Shown here one piece after another: positions 52,822-62,545 of a DNA stretch of 64,000 bases (its first letter is position 1; every line of letters begins with the position of its first letter). A program made the translations under genes and the position numbers. The stretch spans positions 558,001 through 622,000 of the forward strand of contig NZ_WWCK01000004.1 in the NCBI RefSeq assembly GCF_009857435.1. Reading direction: 5' to 3'. Under the pieces are notes generated by a model. That model ran no database searches. It worked only from the letters and a program-made list of their open reading frames with translations, and was not told the origin of the DNA. The DNA comes from Duganella rivi (GTDB lineage: Bacteria; Pseudomonadota; Gammaproteobacteria; Burkholderiales; Burkholderiaceae_D).

Positions 52822-55800
52822 TTAGCTAGCGATTTTGATTTCTTCTTGAGTGGCGGCGGAGACGCTGGCGGCCGGGCCGTGGGCCTGGGCTTGCAGGCGG
52901 AAGCCTTCGCGGATGTTTTCGCGCAGGACGGCGCCTTTCCACGGCTTGGTGTAGAAGCGGTCGATGGCGCCGTGGTTGATGGCGGCCATGATCGGCGTGA
53001 GGTCCGCATACGCTGACAGCATGATGCGGAAGGTGTCCGGCGCCAGGTTCTTCACCCGCTCCATGAATTCGGTTCCGCTCATCAGCGGCATGCATTGGTC
53101 GCACAGGATCACTTGCACGCGGTGGCGTGCCAGGATGTCGAAGCCCTCTGCCGCCGTTTGCGCGGTCAGGATGCGGTAGCCGTCTTGCGACAGGAAATCG
53201 GTCAGCACGTCGAGCATGAAAGCGTCGTCGTCGACGATGAGCAAGGTCTGCTGTTCGACCATGCTTTCATCCACCGGCGCTTGCATGCGGCGGCCTTCGC
53301 GCAGCATGGCTTCGAAATCGTCTGCCGGCAATGGACGGCTGAAGTAATAGCCCTGCATTTCATCGCAGCCATGGCGGCGCAGGTAGGACAGCTGCGCGTC
53401 TTTCTCGACGCCTTCGGCAATCACGTTGAGCTTGAGGCTGTGCGCCATGTTAATGATGGCCAGCACGATGGCCGCATCGTCAGGGTTGCTGGTCACTTCG
53501 CGCACGAAGGCAATGTCGATTTTCAGCTTGTCGATCGGGAAGCGCTTCAGGTACGCCAGCGAGGAATAGCCGGTGCCGAAGTCGTCAATGGAAATCTGGA
53601 TGCCGAGCGCTTTCAGGTTTTGCAGCACGGTGATGGTTTCTTCGGCGTTGGACATCAGCGAGCTTTCGGTCAACTCCAGCTCCAGCAACTCCGGCGCGAT
53701 GCCGTGCTCGCGGATCGCCCTCAATACCTCTTCTTCCAGCCCGCCGACAAAGAACTGGATGCCCGACACGTTGACCGACAAGTGCACCGCGCCGGCATTG
53801 GTCTTGCCCCAGTAAGCGATCTTGCGGCACGCCTCGTGGATCACCCAGGTGCCGACGCGCACGATCAGCCCGGTCTCTTCCAGCAGCGGAATAAACAGCG
53901 CCGGCGACACCATGCCATGGCCCGGCCGCTGCCAGCGGATCAGCACTTCGGCGCCGCTGATGCGGCCGCTGTCGATGTGCACCTTGGGCTGGAAGTGCAG
54001 CACGAATTCCTCGTTCTCGATGGCGCGCCGCAAAGCGTTTTCCAAGTCCAGCCGCGCCAGCGATTGCGCGTTCATTTCGGCGGTGAAGAAACGGAAAGCG
54101 TCGCGTCCCGCTTCCTTGGCGCGGTACATGGCGGTGTCGGCGTACTGGATCAGCGTGTCCGGCTCGGCGCCGTCGTCGGGGTAGACGGCAATGCCGATAC
54201 TGGCCGTGACGGTGACCTCGTGGCCTTTCAAATCAAACGGCCGGCGCAGCGAGTCGCGGATTTTATCGACCACCGCAATCGCGTTCTGCGCGCCGTCGGG
54301 CAGCATCAGGATGGCGGCAAACTCGTCGCCGCCAAAACGGCCGATGGTGTCGCGCACACGCAGGCAATCGACCAGGCGGCTGGAGAACTGGCGCAGCAGT
54401 TCGTCGCCGATGGTGTGGCCCAGCGTGTCATTCACATTCTTGAAGCGATCCACGTCCAGGAACAGCACTGCCAGCGACCACTTGTGCTCTTCCGCCTGCC
54501 GCAGCGAGTGGGCCAACGAATCGTAGAACTGGCTGCGATTGGGCAACCCGGTCAAGGTGTCGAAGTGGGCCAGCTTGAGCAGGCGCTGCTCGGCTTCCTT
54601 GCGCTCGGTGATGTCGCGCGCCACCGCCACCAGGATCCAGCTGGAGCCGGAACGCAGCGTGCGGCGCTGCACTTCCACCGCCAGCGGCGTGCCGTCATGG
54701 CAGTGCAATTGCAGCTCGGTCATGGCGCCGCTCTGGTCGCCGGCCAGCAGCTTGTCGTACAGTTCTTCCAGCTTGTGCAGGTCGCCTTCCAGCGAGCGAT
54801 TCGGGCCAACCTTGAGGAAGTCGTCGCGCTCGAAGCCCAGCATGCGGCACGCCGTCGCATTGACGTCTACGAAGCACATGCCGGCGCGGTCCACCAGGAA
54901 GATGGCGTCGGCCGTGGCATCCATCGCCAGACGGAAGCGGCGCAGGTCTTCGTCCAGGCGGATGCGGGCGTTCATGTCCAAGGTCAGCTGGGCGTGATGG
55001 CGCTTGATTTCTTCATACAGCAGCAGGTTTTCAAAAGCCACCGCCACTTGCGCCGCCACCGTGCCGGCCACGCGTTCGTCGACTTCCGAGAAGCCGTCTG
55101 CGCCCAGCTTATCGACCAGGTAGAGCCAGCCATGGGTGCGCTCAGGCGACGCAATCGGCACGCCGAGGAAGCTATGCACAGGCGGATGCGTCGGCGGCAA
55201 GCCGATGCTGGCCGGGTCGCCATTCAAATCGTTGATGCGGCACGGCAGGCGCTGGTCAAGCAAGCCGCGCAGCACGCCGGCACGCGGGGTTTGCGCAATC
55301 TGCCGCACCGGCATGCCGGCGCCACAACTGGCAAAGTAGCTGAGCTCGGTCGCGCCCGGCTCCAGCACGCCGATGCACGCGTACTTCGACACGCAAATAT
55401 TCTGCGCCACGCGGCAGCCGATTTCCACCAGCGCACCGGGATCGCGCTCGGCGCCCAGTTCGATGCCGAGTTCGATCAGCGCCGTCAAGCGCAAGCTTAC
55501 CGCTTGCAGACTGGACAGCGATTGCGACAGCCGCTGCGTCATGCGCGACAGGTTCTCGGGCGAGCTATCGTCGGTGTCGTTGGCAAACTGCGTGATGAGC
55601 TGGCTGCTCGATTCGAGTTCATCCAGATACTCGGCCACTTTGTGGTCGATGTCGTGGAAGCGCCCTTCTTGCGGCGGTTCCGGCGCAAACGATGGCAAGC
55701 CCTCGGCCATCGGCTCACGCGCGGCCAGTCCCAGCGCTTCCTGCACGGTTTGCAGGATCACTTCCGGGTCGGACGGTTTCGGCAGCACCCAGCGCACGCC

Positions 55801-56484
55801 GCACGATTGCGCCACCGCCATCGCTTCGCGTTCGCGGTAGGTGGCGGTGTAGAAAATCACCGGCACGTCGGCCGTCTCCGCGTGCTCGTGCATGCGGGTG
55901 ACGAATTCGTAGCCGTCCATGTTCGGCATCAGGATGTCGGAAATCACCAGGTCGGGCTTTTCCGCCAGCACCATTTTCAAGCCCTCGACGCCGTTGGCGG
56001 CCTCCAGCAAGCGGTGGCCGCCGTAGCTCAGCAGCGTCATCAGGAATTCACGATTGAGTACGTGATCGTCCACGATCAAGATCGTGGCCGTGTCGTTCTT
56101 ACTCGGGGACGACACTGCCCCTTGTAAAAAAGACTCAATTTGCGACACGAAGGTATCCGGTTCAATCGGCTTGCCAATGTAGCCGTCAAAGCCCGCTTCC
56201 AGCAGCTTCTCGCGGTCGCCCACCATGGCCAGCGCGGTCACGGCCAGCGCCGGGATATGGCGCACCTCGGGATCGGCCTTGAGCGCGGTGACCACGCCAT
56301 AGCCGTCCAGCTTGGGCAGATGGACATCGCAAATAATCAGATCGGGCAACTCGCGCTTGGCGGCTGCCACGCCCGCCTCGCCATCGCTGGCCGACAACGG
56401 CGTGTAGCCGAACGCGCGCAGCAAATACACCATCAACTCCATGTTGGTGGCATTGTCTTCGATAATCAGGATACGTGCTGACAC
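52822..56484 (-). CDS. Multi-domain response regulator: REC-REC-GAF-PAS-GGDEF-EAL-REC
   Basis: Cytoplasmic c-di-GMP signalling protein of 1220 residues. Two receiver domains come first (phosphoacceptor D53 and D183), then GAF (about 320-480), PAS (about 510-620), GGDEF with the motif near 719-723 and an I-site RVRD five residues before it, EAL (about 820-1070, with EVL in place of EAL but the glutamate kept, and ELTESSLM, DDFGTGYSSL and EGVE all intact), and a third receiver at the C-terminus (D near 1130 in CDQCMPL). It can in principle both make and degrade c-di-GMP. It starts 17 bp after the PAS histidine kinase, its probable phosphodonor. Confidence 0.93.
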   Translation of the reverse strand: MSARILIIEDNATNMELMVYLLRAFGYTPLSASDGEAGVAAAKRELPDLIICDVHLPKLDGYGVVTALKADPEVRHIPALAVTALAMVGDREKLLEAGFDGYIGKPIEPDTFVSQIESFLQGAVSSPSKNDTATILIVDDHVLNREFLMTLLSYGGHRLLEAANGVEGLKMVLAEKPDLVISDILMPNMDGYEFVTRMHEHAETADVPVIFYTATYREREAMAVAQSCGVRWVLPKPSDPEVILQTVQEALGLAAREPMAEGLPSFAPEPPQEGRFHDIDHKVAEYLDELESSSQLITQFANDTDDSSPENLSRMTQRLSQSLSSLQAVSLRLTALIELGIELGAERDPGALVEIGCRVAQNICVSKYACIGVLEPGATELSYFASCGAGMPVRQIAQTPRAGVLRGLLDQRLPCRINDLNGDPASIGLPPTHPPVHSFLGVPIASPERTHGWLYLVDKLGADGFSEVDERVAGTVAAQVAVAFENLLLYEEIKRHHAQLTLDMNARIRLDEDLRRFRLAMDATADAIFLVDRAGMCFVDVNATACRMLGFERDDFLKVGPNRSLEGDLHKLEELYDKLLAGDQSGAMTELQLHCHDGTPLAVEVQRRTLRSGSSWILVAVARDITERKEAEQRLLKLAHFDTLTGLPNRSQFYDSLAHSLRQAEEHKWSLAVLFLDVDRFKNVNDTLGHTIGDELLRQFSSRLVDCLRVRDTIGRFGGDEFAAILMLPDGAQNAIAVVDKIRDSLRRPFDLKGHEVTVTASIGIAVYPDDGAEPDTLIQYADTAMYRAKEAGRDAFRFFTAEMNAQSLARLDLENALRRAIENEEFVLHFQPKVHIDSGRISGAEVLIRWQRPGHGMVSPALFIPLLEETGLIVRVGTWVIHEACRKIAYWGKTNAGAVHLSVNVSGIQFFVGGLEEEVLRAIREHGIAPELLELELTESSLMSNAEETITVLQNLKALGIQISIDDFGTGYSSLAYLKRFPIDKLKIDIAFVREVTSNPDDAAIVLAIINMAHSLKLNVIAEGVEKDAQLSYLRRHGCDEMQGYYFSRPLPADDFEAMLREGRRMQAPVDESMVEQQTLLIVDDDAFMLDVLTDFLSQDGYRILTAQTAAEGFDILARHRVQVILCDQCMPLMSGTEFMERVKNLAPDTFRIMLSAYADLTPIMAAINHGAIDRFYTKPWKGAVLRENIREGFRLQAQAHGPAASVSAATQEEIKIAS

Positions 56485-56501
56485 GTGACCCCTCCTTTTC
56501 T

Positions 56502-57986
56502 TTATTCTTCCAGTGGCAGTGCCAGCGTGAACACACTGCCCACGCCGTACTCGCTATCAAACAAAATCTCGCCATGCAGCAGCGACGCCAGCTTGCGGCT
56601 CAGATGCAAGCCCAGTCCGGTGCCCTCGAACTGGCGCAGCGCAGCGGCATCGAGCTGCGAAAAGGCTTGAAACATGTCGTCGCGCTGCTCGGCGGCGATG
56701 CCGATGCCGGTATCGCTGACGCTGATGGTGGCGCAAGCGCGCGTCCCCACCATCGACTTGGCCAGCCGTACCAGCACCGTGCCGTTATTGGTGAACTTGA
56801 TCGCATTGTGAAGCAGATTCATCAGGATTTGCTGTACCGCCCGGCGGTCGCTTGACACCGTCAACTCTTCGGCCGACGCTTCAAACTCCAGCGCCAGTCC
56901 CTTGCTGCGCGCTTGCGGTTTGAACGAGGTCAGCACTTCATCGATCAAGGCGCGGCACGGCAGCGGTGCGACGTCCAATTCCACCTTGCCCGACTCGATG
57001 CGCGTGAGGTCAAGCAAATCGTTAATCAGCGACAGCAGATGACGGGCGCTGCTTTGCACCATGCGCAACTGTTTGTTCTGCTCATCATTAATGGGTCCAG
57101 GCAACTTCATCAGCATAGTACCTGTAAAACCGATGATCGCGTTCAACGGCGTGCGTAATTCGTGCGACATGCCGGTGAGGAAGCGATCCTTGGCTGCCAC
57201 AGCTTTTGCAAGTTCGACATTCTTTTCTTGCAGCGCCTGCTCGAATTGCTTGCGCTCGCTGATGTCGCGGATGGCGCTCATCACCAGCACGCCCTCTTCC
57301 GTGTCGATCGGGCTCAGGCTGATCTCCACCGGGAACTCGGCACCGTCGCTGCGCAGGCCGTACAGGTCGCGGCCACTGCCCATGGGCCGTACCTGCGGCT
57401 GGGCGGCATAGCCGGTGCGGTGCGCCATATGGGCGCCGCGAAAACGCAGCGGCATCAATTGCTCGAGCACGATGCCGCGCAGCGCCCCGCGCGGGTAGCC
57501 AAACAGGCGCTCGGCCTGGCTGTTGGCCAGCACCACGCGGCCTGCCGTGTTGGCCATGATGATGGCGTCGGGCATGGACTCGAGGATGCCGTCGTACCGC
57601 GCCGCGACCAGCTTGGCGTCGCGCAGCACCTTGAGCGCGGTAACGTCTTTTTTACTCCACAAAATGTACTCGGGCTGGCCGTCGGCGCCGCGCACCAGCT
57701 TGCTGGAACTGTCGATGTAGACCAGCGTGCCGTCCTTGGCCTGGCGCACCGACTCGTAGCTGGCCACACCGTGCGCCAGCACTTGCTGCACCGCCGCCGC
57801 ACCGTCGACGCGCAGGGCCGTCGGTACGATCAACTCGTCCAGCCGGCTACCCAGCGCTTCCTCGCTGGTGTAACCGAACACGGCTTGCGCACCCTTGGTC
57901 CAATACACCACCACGCCTTCCAGCGTGGTCAGCACGACCGCGTCAGGGCATTCATCCAGGATCAGTGTGCAGAAATCGCTCGCCAT
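56502..57986 (-). CDS. PAS-containing hybrid-type sensor histidine kinase
   Basis: Histidine kinase of 494 residues: two PAS domains (about 8-125 and 130-255), a dimerisation helix with the phosphoacceptor H275 in FLTGMSHELRTPLNAIIGF, and an ATPase domain with NLLHNAIKFTNNG, DTGIGI and GTGLGLHLS. No membrane segment, so it senses a cytoplasmic signal. It precedes the GGDEF-EAL regulator by 17 bp and presumably phosphorylates one of its three receivers. No receiver of its own. Confidence 0.93.
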   Translation of the reverse strand: MASDFCTLILDECPDAVVLTTLEGVVVYWTKGAQAVFGYTSEEALGSRLDELIVPTALRVDGAAAVQQVLAHGVASYESVRQAKDGTLVYIDSSSKLVRGADGQPEYILWSKKDVTALKVLRDAKLVAARYDGILESMPDAIIMANTAGRVVLANSQAERLFGYPRGALRGIVLEQLMPLRFRGAHMAHRTGYAAQPQVRPMGSGRDLYGLRSDGAEFPVEISLSPIDTEEGVLVMSAIRDISERKQFEQALQEKNVELAKAVAAKDRFLTGMSHELRTPLNAIIGFTGTMLMKLPGPINDEQNKQLRMVQSSARHLLSLINDLLDLTRIESGKVELDVAPLPCRALIDEVLTSFKPQARSKGLALEFEASAEELTVSSDRRAVQQILMNLLHNAIKFTNNGTVLVRLAKSMVGTRACATISVSDTGIGIAAEQRDDMFQAFSQLDAAALRQFEGTGLGLHLSRKLASLLHGEILFDSEYGVGSVFTLALPLEE

Positions 57987-58056
57987 CGCCTCGCCTTATT
58001 GCTACGGGTACAGGAATAACCATACAGCAAGGCGGCTGCAACATCCTCACACAAAA

Positions 58057-58995
58057 TCACGCGTGCGCGGCGGTCTCGATCTCTCTCAGAGTGCATTGCA
58101 TGATGTCAGGGTGCCTTCCCAGCGCCACGTGGCCTATAGCGCCGAACACGAGATTGCGGGCGCCAGGCAAGTCGCTGGAGTCCTGCGGCGCAATGATGTT
58201 GTCATGAACAGAGTAGATGGAACTAATCAACATCCGTTGCGTATTTGCCTCAGATGCGGCCAGCGAGGCCAGCCACGCGCTGTCGCGCCGCATTTGCGCA
58301 GCGTTGCTGCCGGGGCCGAAGTGCGCCAGCGCGGTGCCGTGATGCGGCGTGCCGAGCGTGATCACGCGCGCGATATGGGCATCGCCGTAGCGGCGCAGAT
58401 AAGCGCGCGCCACCAGTCCGCCCATGCTATGGCCAACGATGATGACTTTATCGCTGCCAGTCTCCTTGCGCAGCCGCTCGACTGCCGCCTGTACCTGCGG
58501 CGCGTAATCATCGATGGATGCGCCCGGCGGTTCAAGGTCGATGCCATAGTGGCTGATGCGCGCCTCCTTCAGCAGCTTGCTCATCGGTAGCCAATAGCCG
58601 CTGTTGCACACGTAGCCGTGTATCAGCAGCACCGGCAAGCCGCGCGCTTCGGGATGCACTTGCATGCCGATCGGACGCAGCATGTAGTAGGACGTGGTCA
58701 GCATCGAGGAATGGAACTCTTGCCAGAACAAGCTGGCCGCGCTGCGCGGATTGAGCGCGTGATCCGGCGGCGTGATGCTGCCGGCGCGCCAGCTCAGGTA
58801 GAAGTTGTTGGCCGAAATGAACAAGCGCACCAGCAGCACCGCCAGCAGGCCGAAGGCGAGATAAACCGCGACCGTGGACGGTGCGCTCAGCGTGGCTTGC
58901 CACGCCGGACGCCACCAGTAGTAGAGACCAACGGCCAGCAAGCCGACGAGCGCGGCTTGCAACAGCAACAGCAGGATCAGCAGTCGTTTAATCAT
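58057..58995 (-). CDS. Membrane-anchored alpha/beta hydrolase, lipase-like
   Basis: Protein of 312 residues with two N-terminal membrane segments (about 3-25 and 42-60) and an alpha/beta hydrolase domain. The oxyanion HGY (IHGYVCNSG), nucleophile S190 in GHSMGG and a GTPHHGTALAHFG lid-type segment point to a triacylglycerol lipase or esterase of the class with MGGLVARAYLRRYG; the distal histidine is probably in IGHVALG. It follows the GMC oxidoreductase by 19 bp and may be co-transcribed. Confidence 0.88.
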   Translation of the reverse strand: MIKRLLILLLLLQAALVGLLAVGLYYWWRPAWQATLSAPSTVAVYLAFGLLAVLLVRLFISANNFYLSWRAGSITPPDHALNPRSAASLFWQEFHSSMLTTSYYMLRPIGMQVHPEARGLPVLLIHGYVCNSGYWLPMSKLLKEARISHYGIDLEPPGASIDDYAPQVQAAVERLRKETGSDKVIIVGHSMGGLVARAYLRRYGDAHIARVITLGTPHHGTALAHFGPGSNAAQMRRDSAWLASLAASEANTQRMLISSIYSVHDNIIAPQDSSDLPGARNLVFGAIGHVALGRHPDIMQCTLREIETAAHA

Positions 58996-59014
58996 GACTG
59001 CATGATACCGTGTT

Positions 59015-60634
59015 TTAAGCGCGTACCGGCCGCGCCGCCGGCTTGCCGGTCAACTCTTGCGCGAGGCCGCTGGCAAGGCGCGCAACGATGCCGTAGATCG
59101 ACAGCTGCGGGTTGGCGCCGATGGAAGTAGGGAACAGCGAGCCGTCATGCACTGACAGGTTGCTCAGGCCGTGATAGCGGCCCTTGGAACTGGTCACGCC
59201 GAGCCGCACATCGTCCGACATGCCGCAGCCGCCCATCACGTGCGCCGACGCCAGCTTGGCTTGCAGCAGCTTGTACGGCAGCGACTCAATGGCGGTCTTG
59301 GCTTGCGCCCAGCTGGTGTATGGCTGCGCGCGTTCGTGCACCGGCATCACGCTGGTGGCGCCAGCTGCGAACTGGATCTCGGCCATGGTCAGCAAGGCGC
59401 GCCTGGCGCCATCCCAGACAAAATCGCTGACCGGATAATCGAGCACCGGTGCGCCATTCACCAGCGCCACGCTGCCGCCCACCGCGTCGTCGTGGAAGCC
59501 GTCACGCAGCAGCGCCACCATCGCATGCAGATGCGGGAACTGCTGCATCAGCGCCGCGTGCTGCGCGCCGAAGCCGGGCAAGATGGCGGAGAACAGCAGC
59601 GGGTGCAGCGGCGGTACTTCCAGCTTGTAGCCGATCGGGCCGTCGATGCGGTCGGTGTGCAGGAAGTGGTCGGAGTACGTGGTTTGCGGCGCGCCGGAGT
59701 AGCCTTCAACGCGCTGCGTGTACGTCGCCACTGAGGCCATCGACGGATGCAGGAAAGTACGCTTGCCCAGCAAGCCGTGTGGGTCCGGCGCAAGCGAGCG
59801 CATCAGCAAGGCCGGCGTGTTGATCGCGCCGCCCGACAGCACGAAGTGCTTGGCGCGCAGGATCAGCTTGCGGCCAGTGAGGCTGAGGCCGTCAGCGGTC
59901 AGCGCCACGCATTCCAGCGTGCTGACTTGGCCGTTGTGGATCGCCAGCTTCTCGGCCCGCGCCCGCGTCAGCAAGTGTGCGCCGTGCTGCAAGGCCGATG
60001 GGATGGTGGTGATCAGCATCGACTGCTTGGCGTTGGTCGGGCAGCCCATGCCGCAGTAGCCGAGATTCCAGCAGCCGTTGACGTTGCGGCGAATCAGTCC
60101 GGTTGGGATGTTGAGCTTGGCGGCGCCGCGGCGCAGCAGGTCGTTGTTCTCGTTGGGCGGCGTCGGCCAGTCGATGATGTTGAGGCGCTGCTCCATCATC
60201 TCGAACCATGGCGCCAGCGCTTCCGGCGTGTAATCGCTGAGGCCGAAGCGCTTGTTCCAGTAGCGCAGCGTGATGTCGGGCGTGCGGAAGCTGCTGGTCC
60301 AGTTGACCGTGGTGCTGCCGCCCACCGTGCGGCCCTGCAAAATGGTGATGCCCTTGTCCTTGGTCTTGCGGGTTGCGGCTTCCTGGTACAGCTCCGGGTA
60401 GGCGGTGGCCTCGCGCATCTTGAAGTCCTTGGACGACTTGAGCGCGCCCTCCTCCACGATCAGCACCTTGAGGCCGGACAGCGCAAGGATTTCCGCCGTA
60501 ACGCCGCCGCCGGCGCCGCTGCCGACGATCACCACATCGGCTTCCAGCGTTTGATCGGCTTGCAGTTGCGCGCAGTCGGTGACTTGCCAGCCAGCGGCGA
60601 GACCGTCCTGAATTGGATCTGGAATCACGCTCAT
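59015..60634 (-). CDS. GMC-family FAD oxidoreductase, gluconate-dehydrogenase type
   Basis: Flavoprotein of 539 residues with the dinucleotide motif VVIVGSGAGGGVTAEILALSG (about 34-54), GGSTTVNWTSS and the GMC_oxred_C end NPQLSIYGIVARLA. The ATG at 60634 (MSVIPDPIQ) overlaps the stop of the small subunit gene as ATGA and has AAGGAG upstream; an in-frame codon to 60700 is not used. Together with the Tat-exported small protein it forms the large/small pair of membrane alcohol dehydrogenases of the gluconate 2-dehydrogenase class. Substrate unknown. Confidence 0.9.
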   Translation of the reverse strand: MSVIPDPIQDGLAAGWQVTDCAQLQADQTLEADVVIVGSGAGGGVTAEILALSGLKVLIVEEGALKSSKDFKMREATAYPELYQEAATRKTKDKGITILQGRTVGGSTTVNWTSSFRTPDITLRYWNKRFGLSDYTPEALAPWFEMMEQRLNIIDWPTPPNENNDLLRRGAAKLNIPTGLIRRNVNGCWNLGYCGMGCPTNAKQSMLITTIPSALQHGAHLLTRARAEKLAIHNGQVSTLECVALTADGLSLTGRKLILRAKHFVLSGGAINTPALLMRSLAPDPHGLLGKRTFLHPSMASVATYTQRVEGYSGAPQTTYSDHFLHTDRIDGPIGYKLEVPPLHPLLFSAILPGFGAQHAALMQQFPHLHAMVALLRDGFHDDAVGGSVALVNGAPVLDYPVSDFVWDGARRALLTMAEIQFAAGATSVMPVHERAQPYTSWAQAKTAIESLPYKLLQAKLASAHVMGGCGMSDDVRLGVTSSKGRYHGLSNLSVHDGSLFPTSIGANPQLSIYGIVARLASGLAQELTGKPAARPVRA

Positions 60635-61164
60635 GCCGCCAGCTCCTTGAGCGGGCCGGGATAGCCGATGCGCTCCCACGAGGACGGATCGGCATACCAT
60701 GCGCCGATAATCAAATCGTGCAGCGCCTGGTAGGCGATTTGCAGCGTCTGCAAGCTATGCGTGCGCCAGCTTTGCAGGAAAGCTTCGACTTGGCGCGGAT
60801 CGGCCTGGTCCCAGCCGCCGGCCACGCCGGCCAGCAAGCGGCGCGCCGGCCCCAGCGCGAGCAAGCCGAACAAATCCTGCACCTCTTTTTGCGTGGATAA
60901 GGGCAGCGCCAGCACGGTGTCTCGCACACGCTGGCTGACGGCAGCCAAGGCCGCAGCACGCGCCTCCGGCTCGCTCGGCAAGGCCGGCCCCAGCATGGCC
61001 GGAATCACGGCATGCAGCACGGCCTGGGCGCCGCCTTCAAGCGCAAAACGATGAGTGGCCGGCGCTTGCGCCAGCCGATAGATAGCGCCGCCGGCTGCGA
61101 GCGTGCACGCGCCGGCCACGCCGATCTTCAGAAAAGATCTGCGGGAAATCTGCATTGTCTCCAT
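60631..61164 (-). CDS. Gluconate 2-dehydrogenase subunit 3-like protein, Tat signal
   Basis: Protein of 177 residues with a twin-arginine leader (SRRSFLKIGVAGACTLAAGG) and a helical domain typical of gluconate 2-dehydrogenase subunit 3 proteins, which escort the GMC subunit across the membrane. Its last codons overlap the GMC gene. An earlier Met1 versus Met4 start (61155) is equally possible. No cytochrome subunit gene is adjacent. Confidence 0.88.
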   Translation of the reverse strand: METMQISRRSFLKIGVAGACTLAAGGAIYRLAQAPATHRFALEGGAQAVLHAVIPAMLGPALPSEPEARAAALAAVSQRVRDTVLALPLSTQKEVQDLFGLLALGPARRLLAGVAGGWDQADPRQVEAFLQSWRTHSLQTLQIAYQALHDLIIGAWYADPSSWERIGYPGPLKELAA

Positions 61165-61248
61165 CCATTTTTATGGTTTGTGGGCTAGTGTAAGCCAAAC
61201 CACAACCCTGCTCCCAGGCAAAAATAGAGGATGGCGTCTAGATCGCGT

Positions 61249-61695
61249 CTAGCTCGTTGCGGCCACCACGGCGGGCAAATAGCCGTCGCAGAATTCGGCT
61301 GGCATGCGGCGGGCGCGGCCGGTGCTAATTTCGATGCAGATCAGTTCCCAGCGGCCGCGCATGACGGTCACGCCGTCGCTGGCGCGCACGAGTTGGAAGC
61401 GGCGTTCCATGTTGAGCTTGCCGTCGGTGGCGTATAGCCAGGTGCCGAGCAGCAGCGCTTCACCGGCGGCGGTCGGCAGGATGTAGTCGTATTCGGAGCG
61501 GCGGATCGCCATGGCGCGGTCGAGGCGGCGGTAGTCCGCCAGCGACAGGCCCAGCGCTTCCGAGTGCGCCCAGCCGGCCTTCTCGCACCATTGCACGTAG
61601 ACCGCGTTGTTGGTGTGATCGAGCCCATCGATATCGCCTGCGGCCGGCGACAGTTCCAGTATGTACGGTTGCGGATGATCCCAGTTCAAGCTCAT
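61249..61695 (-). CDS. Acyl-CoA thioesterase, 4HBT (YbgC/FadM-like) type
   Basis: Hotdog-fold protein of 148 residues. The DHTNNAVYVQWCEKAGWAHSEALG block has the active-site aspartate and the asparagine pair of the 4-hydroxybenzoyl-CoA thioesterase family, followed by the RSEYDYILPT strand. It likely hydrolyses an acyl-CoA. It lies 6 bp after the solute-binding gene and 84 bp before the Tat small subunit gene. Confidence 0.88.
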   Translation of the reverse strand: MSLNWDHPQPYILELSPAAGDIDGLDHTNNAVYVQWCEKAGWAHSEALGLSLADYRRLDRAMAIRRSEYDYILPTAAGEALLLGTWLYATDGKLNMERRFQLVRASDGVTVMRGRWELICIEISTGRARRMPAEFCDGYLPAVVAATS

Positions 61696-61701
61696 GCTGT
61701 C

Positions 61702-62538
61702 CTATTTCGGTAACTCGTATTGGTATTTTTTGAGCAGACGCTCGTAAGTGCCGTCGCGCACCATGGCGTCCATGGCGCCGCGCCAGTCGGCCATCAGCGC
61801 CGGTTCAAGCTCGGGCGAACTGGCCATGTAGATTTTGACGCGGCTCACCACCACACCGCGCCGCAGCGCATCGGCGCGCAGACCGGCATTGCGCTGGGCC
61901 GACAGAATGCCATTCCACGAACTGAGCCATGCATCGATGCGGCCGGCGCTGAGCTTGCGGGCGTTGAGGTCGTCGTGGGTGACGGTGCTGATACGGTCGA
62001 AGCCGTGCGCCTCGGCCAGGCGCGCGCCGGCGCCGTCGCGCACCACGCCCAGTGCCAGCTTGCGCACTGCGGCCAGCGAGGAGATGTCGACTTCCGCGTC
62101 CTTGTTGGCCACCACAACGAAATCGTCTTCCAGTATCGGCACTTGCCATTGGTAGAGTTTTTCGCGCGCCGGGATGCGTGATACTGGCACCACCAGCGTG
62201 CCGGGCGTGGTGGCCGCCATCATCAGCGCGCGGGCCAGCGGGTAGAGCTGGATTTTTCCTGGGTGGCCGACGCGGCGCGCCATTTCGCCCGCCAGCTCGT
62301 AAGCCAATCCGCTTGGCGCGTCGGTGCTGCCGGGCGCCGGCGGGATGCAGTAGAACGAGGTTTCCGCGCCCACCAGGTGCAGCTCGACGGCGGCAACCGG
62401 GGCGCATAGACCGCCCACCAAGGCCATTACGGCGGCGAAGGCAACGACTGCAGCGGGCGCGGCTACGGCAACGGCTCGGACGGCGTGGGCGGCCCGCGCG
62501 GCGCGAACGTAGCGGCGGACGACGGGCGCGCGCGGCAT
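61702..62538 (-). CDS. Solute-binding protein, family 3 type, with long Ala-rich leader
   Basis: Protein of 278 residues. The first ~50 residues are unusually Arg/Ala/Val-rich and long for a signal peptide; the hydrophobic core is VAVAAPAAVVAFAAVMALVGGLCA. The rest has the SBP_bac_3 pattern (GLAYELAGEMARRVGH, MVRDGTYERLLKKYQY). The true start may be internal, but no clear ribosome site favours one. No transporter genes adjoin it; it sits between trmJ and the thioesterase. Confidence 0.75.
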   Translation of the reverse strand: MPRAPVVRRYVRAARAAHAVRAVAVAAPAAVVAFAAVMALVGGLCAPVAAVELHLVGAETSFYCIPPAPGSTDAPSGLAYELAGEMARRVGHPGKIQLYPLARALMMAATTPGTLVVPVSRIPAREKLYQWQVPILEDDFVVVANKDAEVDISSLAAVRKLALGVVRDGAGARLAEAHGFDRISTVTHDDLNARKLSAGRIDAWLSSWNGILSAQRNAGLRADALRRGVVVSRVKIYMASSPELEPALMADWRGAMDAMVRDGTYERLLKKYQYELPK

Positions 62539-62545
62539 GGCGGGA

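Noticed and set aside
53095..56127. 1010-codon open frame on the plus strand opposite the GGDEF-EAL gene
   Set aside because: Antisense of a well-defined multi-domain gene; composition (His/Arg/Gln-rich) is that of a shadow frame.
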